From the NCBI GenBank assembly GCA_043810515.1, contig JBDRNZ010000002.1:1-30818 (forward strand): a DNA stretch of 30,818 nt, given 5' to 3'. This document shows positions 30,104-30,818 of this stretch, in pieces. Position 1 is the stretch's first letter. Every line of letters starts with the position of its first letter. The DNA comes from WJKQ01 sp043810515 (GTDB taxonomy: Bacteria > Patescibacteriota > Gracilibacteria > UBA1369 > LOWO2-01-FULL-3). The position numbers were made by a program, and so were the translations under genes. The notes under the pieces are model-generated. The model did no database searches and was not told the origin of the DNA. It saw only the letters and a program-made list of their open reading frames with translations.

Positions 30104-30130
30104 TTGACGGCGTCTTACATAATGTATAAT
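30104..30130 (+). promoter_or_regulatory. Possible promoter of the small membrane protein gene
   Basis: TTGACG at 30104-30109 and perfect TATAAT at 30125-30130, 15 bp apart, which is shorter than usual. The leader before the ATG at 30158 is about 21 bases. Confidence 0.5.
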
Positions 30131-30157
30131 ATTTAAATTAATTTAACCTCGAAAACT

Positions 30158-30427
30158 ATGAAAAACGGTATCAGTAAAAATTCCCTCGGTCTTACTTTGG
30201 GAATTTTCCTAGCTGCTTTCCATGCGCTATGGCTGCTTCTTATTGGTCTTGGGGTGGCAAAACCCGCTCTGGACTGGATGCTCGGAGTTCATCACATCAC
30301 GCTTACATGGGATGTTCTTGCATTTGACTGGGCATACGCAGGACTGCTTGTAGCTATGGCTTTTGTTGCTGGTTACGTTATTGGCTGGTTGTTTGCAGGT
30401 TTATGGAACTTGCTGAGAAAGAACTAA
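30158..30427 (+). CDS. Small two-helix membrane protein, unrecognised
   Basis: An 89-residue protein with a short polar start (MKNGISKNS), a helix at about 10-33 (LGLTLGIFLAAFHALWLLLIGLG), a short loop with HHITLTWD, and a second helix at about 57-83 (WAYAGLLVAMAFVAGYVIGWLFAGLWNLL), ending RKN. Several Gly, Trp and Ala residues face one side of the helices. Some annotations call similar small proteins holins, but a role in lysis has no support here and I make no assignment. It lies 57 bp after the SLH lipoprotein and its stop is 1 base from a coupled metallopeptidase frame. Confidence 0.82.
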   Translation: MKNGISKNSLGLTLGIFLAAFHALWLLLIGLGVAKPALDWMLGVHHITLTWDVLAFDWAYAGLLVAMAFVAGYVIGWLFAGLWNLLRKN

Positions 30428-30428
30428 T

Positions 30429-30818
30429 TTGGAAATTGAAGATCAGAAATTTGATGAATTGGTGAATGAGGTTTGGCTCAATGTCCCTCAGGAGTTTAAG
30501 GAAAAGATAGAAAATGTCGGAGTTGTGGTTGTCTCTGCGCCGACTGCAAGGGAATTGGCCAGTGTTAAGGCGCGCGGACTTTTGCTGGGACTTTTCGAGG
30601 GCGTGCCGAAAACGGCCTGGGGCGGTGGTTCAAATCCATGCAAAATAACTATTTTCCGGCAGCCCATTATGACTGTGAGCAAGGATCTGCACGATCTGAA
30701 AATCACAATACATGTTGTTTTGATGCATGAATTGGCGCACTACTTCGGTTATAACGATGACCAGATGTTTGTGCTTGATAAAAAAATGAGGGCAAGGCTG
30801 ATAAAGGGGGATAAGGCT
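30429..30818 (+). CDS. Zincin-like metallopeptidase (DUF1025-type), partial at window end
   Basis: An open frame begins at TTG 30429, one base after the stop of the membrane protein, and runs to the window end (130 residues) without a stop. No ATG lies early enough. The sequence begins EIEDQKFDELVNEVWLNVP and has the catalytic HELAHYFGYNDDQM, fitting H-E-x-x-H-x-x-G-x-x-D of the small zincin family (about 120-140 residues), together with LGLFEGVPKT and KITIFRQPI. A cytoplasmic protein with unknown substrate. The protein is probably nearly complete. An alternative GTG start at 30462 would shorten the family's N-terminus. Confidence 0.85.
   Translation, partial: MEIEDQKFDELVNEVWLNVPQEFKEKIENVGVVVVSAPTARELASVKARGLLLGLFEGVPKTAWGGGSNPCKITIFRQPIMTVSKDLHDLKITIHVVLMHELAHYFGYNDDQMFVLDKKMRARLIKGDKA

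Noticed and set aside
30158..30427. Phage holin, hence a prophage remnant
   Set aside because: There is no endolysin, phage gene or integration mark nearby; two helices alone do not show a holin.
1..30818. Recoding of TGA as glycine, as in Gracilibacteria
   Set aside because: TGA ends metG, queC and other genes at the right family lengths, and no conserved protein is interrupted by TGA.

Overview
The window looks like a chromosomal segment of a small-genome bacterium of the Candidate Phyla Radiation (Patescibacteria), possibly the Peregrinibacteria side of it. The lineage is inferred from gene content: PilT beside a run of five small two-helix pilins of the TrbC/VirB2-like type, several proteins with S-layer homology (SLH) domains, a minimal divisome pair and dense gene packing. 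TGA behaves as an ordinary stop throughout (for example at the end of metG and in the queC/queF ATGA overlap), so the TGA=Gly code of Gracilibacteria and Absconditabacteria is not used. No mobile element, CRISPR array, rRNA or tRNA was seen. No gene-free stretch exceeds 300 bases; the longest is 18626-18859.

Layout. 1-2354 (+): the 3' part of an unrecognised gene, then methionyl-tRNA synthetase. 2359-6277 (-): an operon of pilT followed by five pilin-like membrane proteins. 6365-7559 (-): a proline-rich membrane protein and a soluble hypothetical protein behind their own promoter. 7600-8829 (-): ftsQ/divIB and the small basic protein Sbp, the order seen in Firmicutes division clusters. 8872-10116 (+): folC. 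10113-11929 (-): a queE-queC-queF operon making preQ1, ending in a candidate 44-residue basic ORF. 12002-12835 (+): a secreted protein. 12819-14255 (-): aspartase. 14361-16206 (+): a 90-residue orphan with a near-consensus promoter, ribosomal protein L28 and a MgtC/DUF4010 membrane protein. 16229-18625 (+): an HtrA-like secreted protease with SLH domains. 18860-21512 (+): glutamine synthetase, a thioredoxin-fold protein and a lipoprotein. 21509-24370 (-): a large Asp-box propeller SLH protein. 24516-25613 (+): a nucleotide kinase/dCMP deaminase fusion. 25630-27652 (-): an amino-acid permease and an SDR dehydrogenase. 27782-30818 (+): an SLH lipoprotein with a long coiled coil, a small two-helix membrane protein and the start of a zincin metallopeptidase.

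Themes. (1) Cell surface: three SLH proteins, five pilins and several lipoproteins or secreted proteins take up about half of the window, and a four-cysteine motif is shared between one pilin and the propeller protein. (2) Expression style: many starts lie only 6-7 bases after a good -10 hexamer, often with a -35 at 17-bp spacing, which predicts leaderless mRNAs. Shine-Dalgarno sequences are almost absent, and convergent genes often overlap or abut at their 3' ends without clear terminators. (3) Nitrogen and nucleotide metabolism: aspartase, glutamine synthetase, an amino-acid permease, dCMP deaminase and the preQ1 pathway. Nothing here is certain to be a new system. The best leads are the multi-pilin/PilT operon, the leaderless promoter architecture, the kinase-deaminase fusion and the orphan small proteins.
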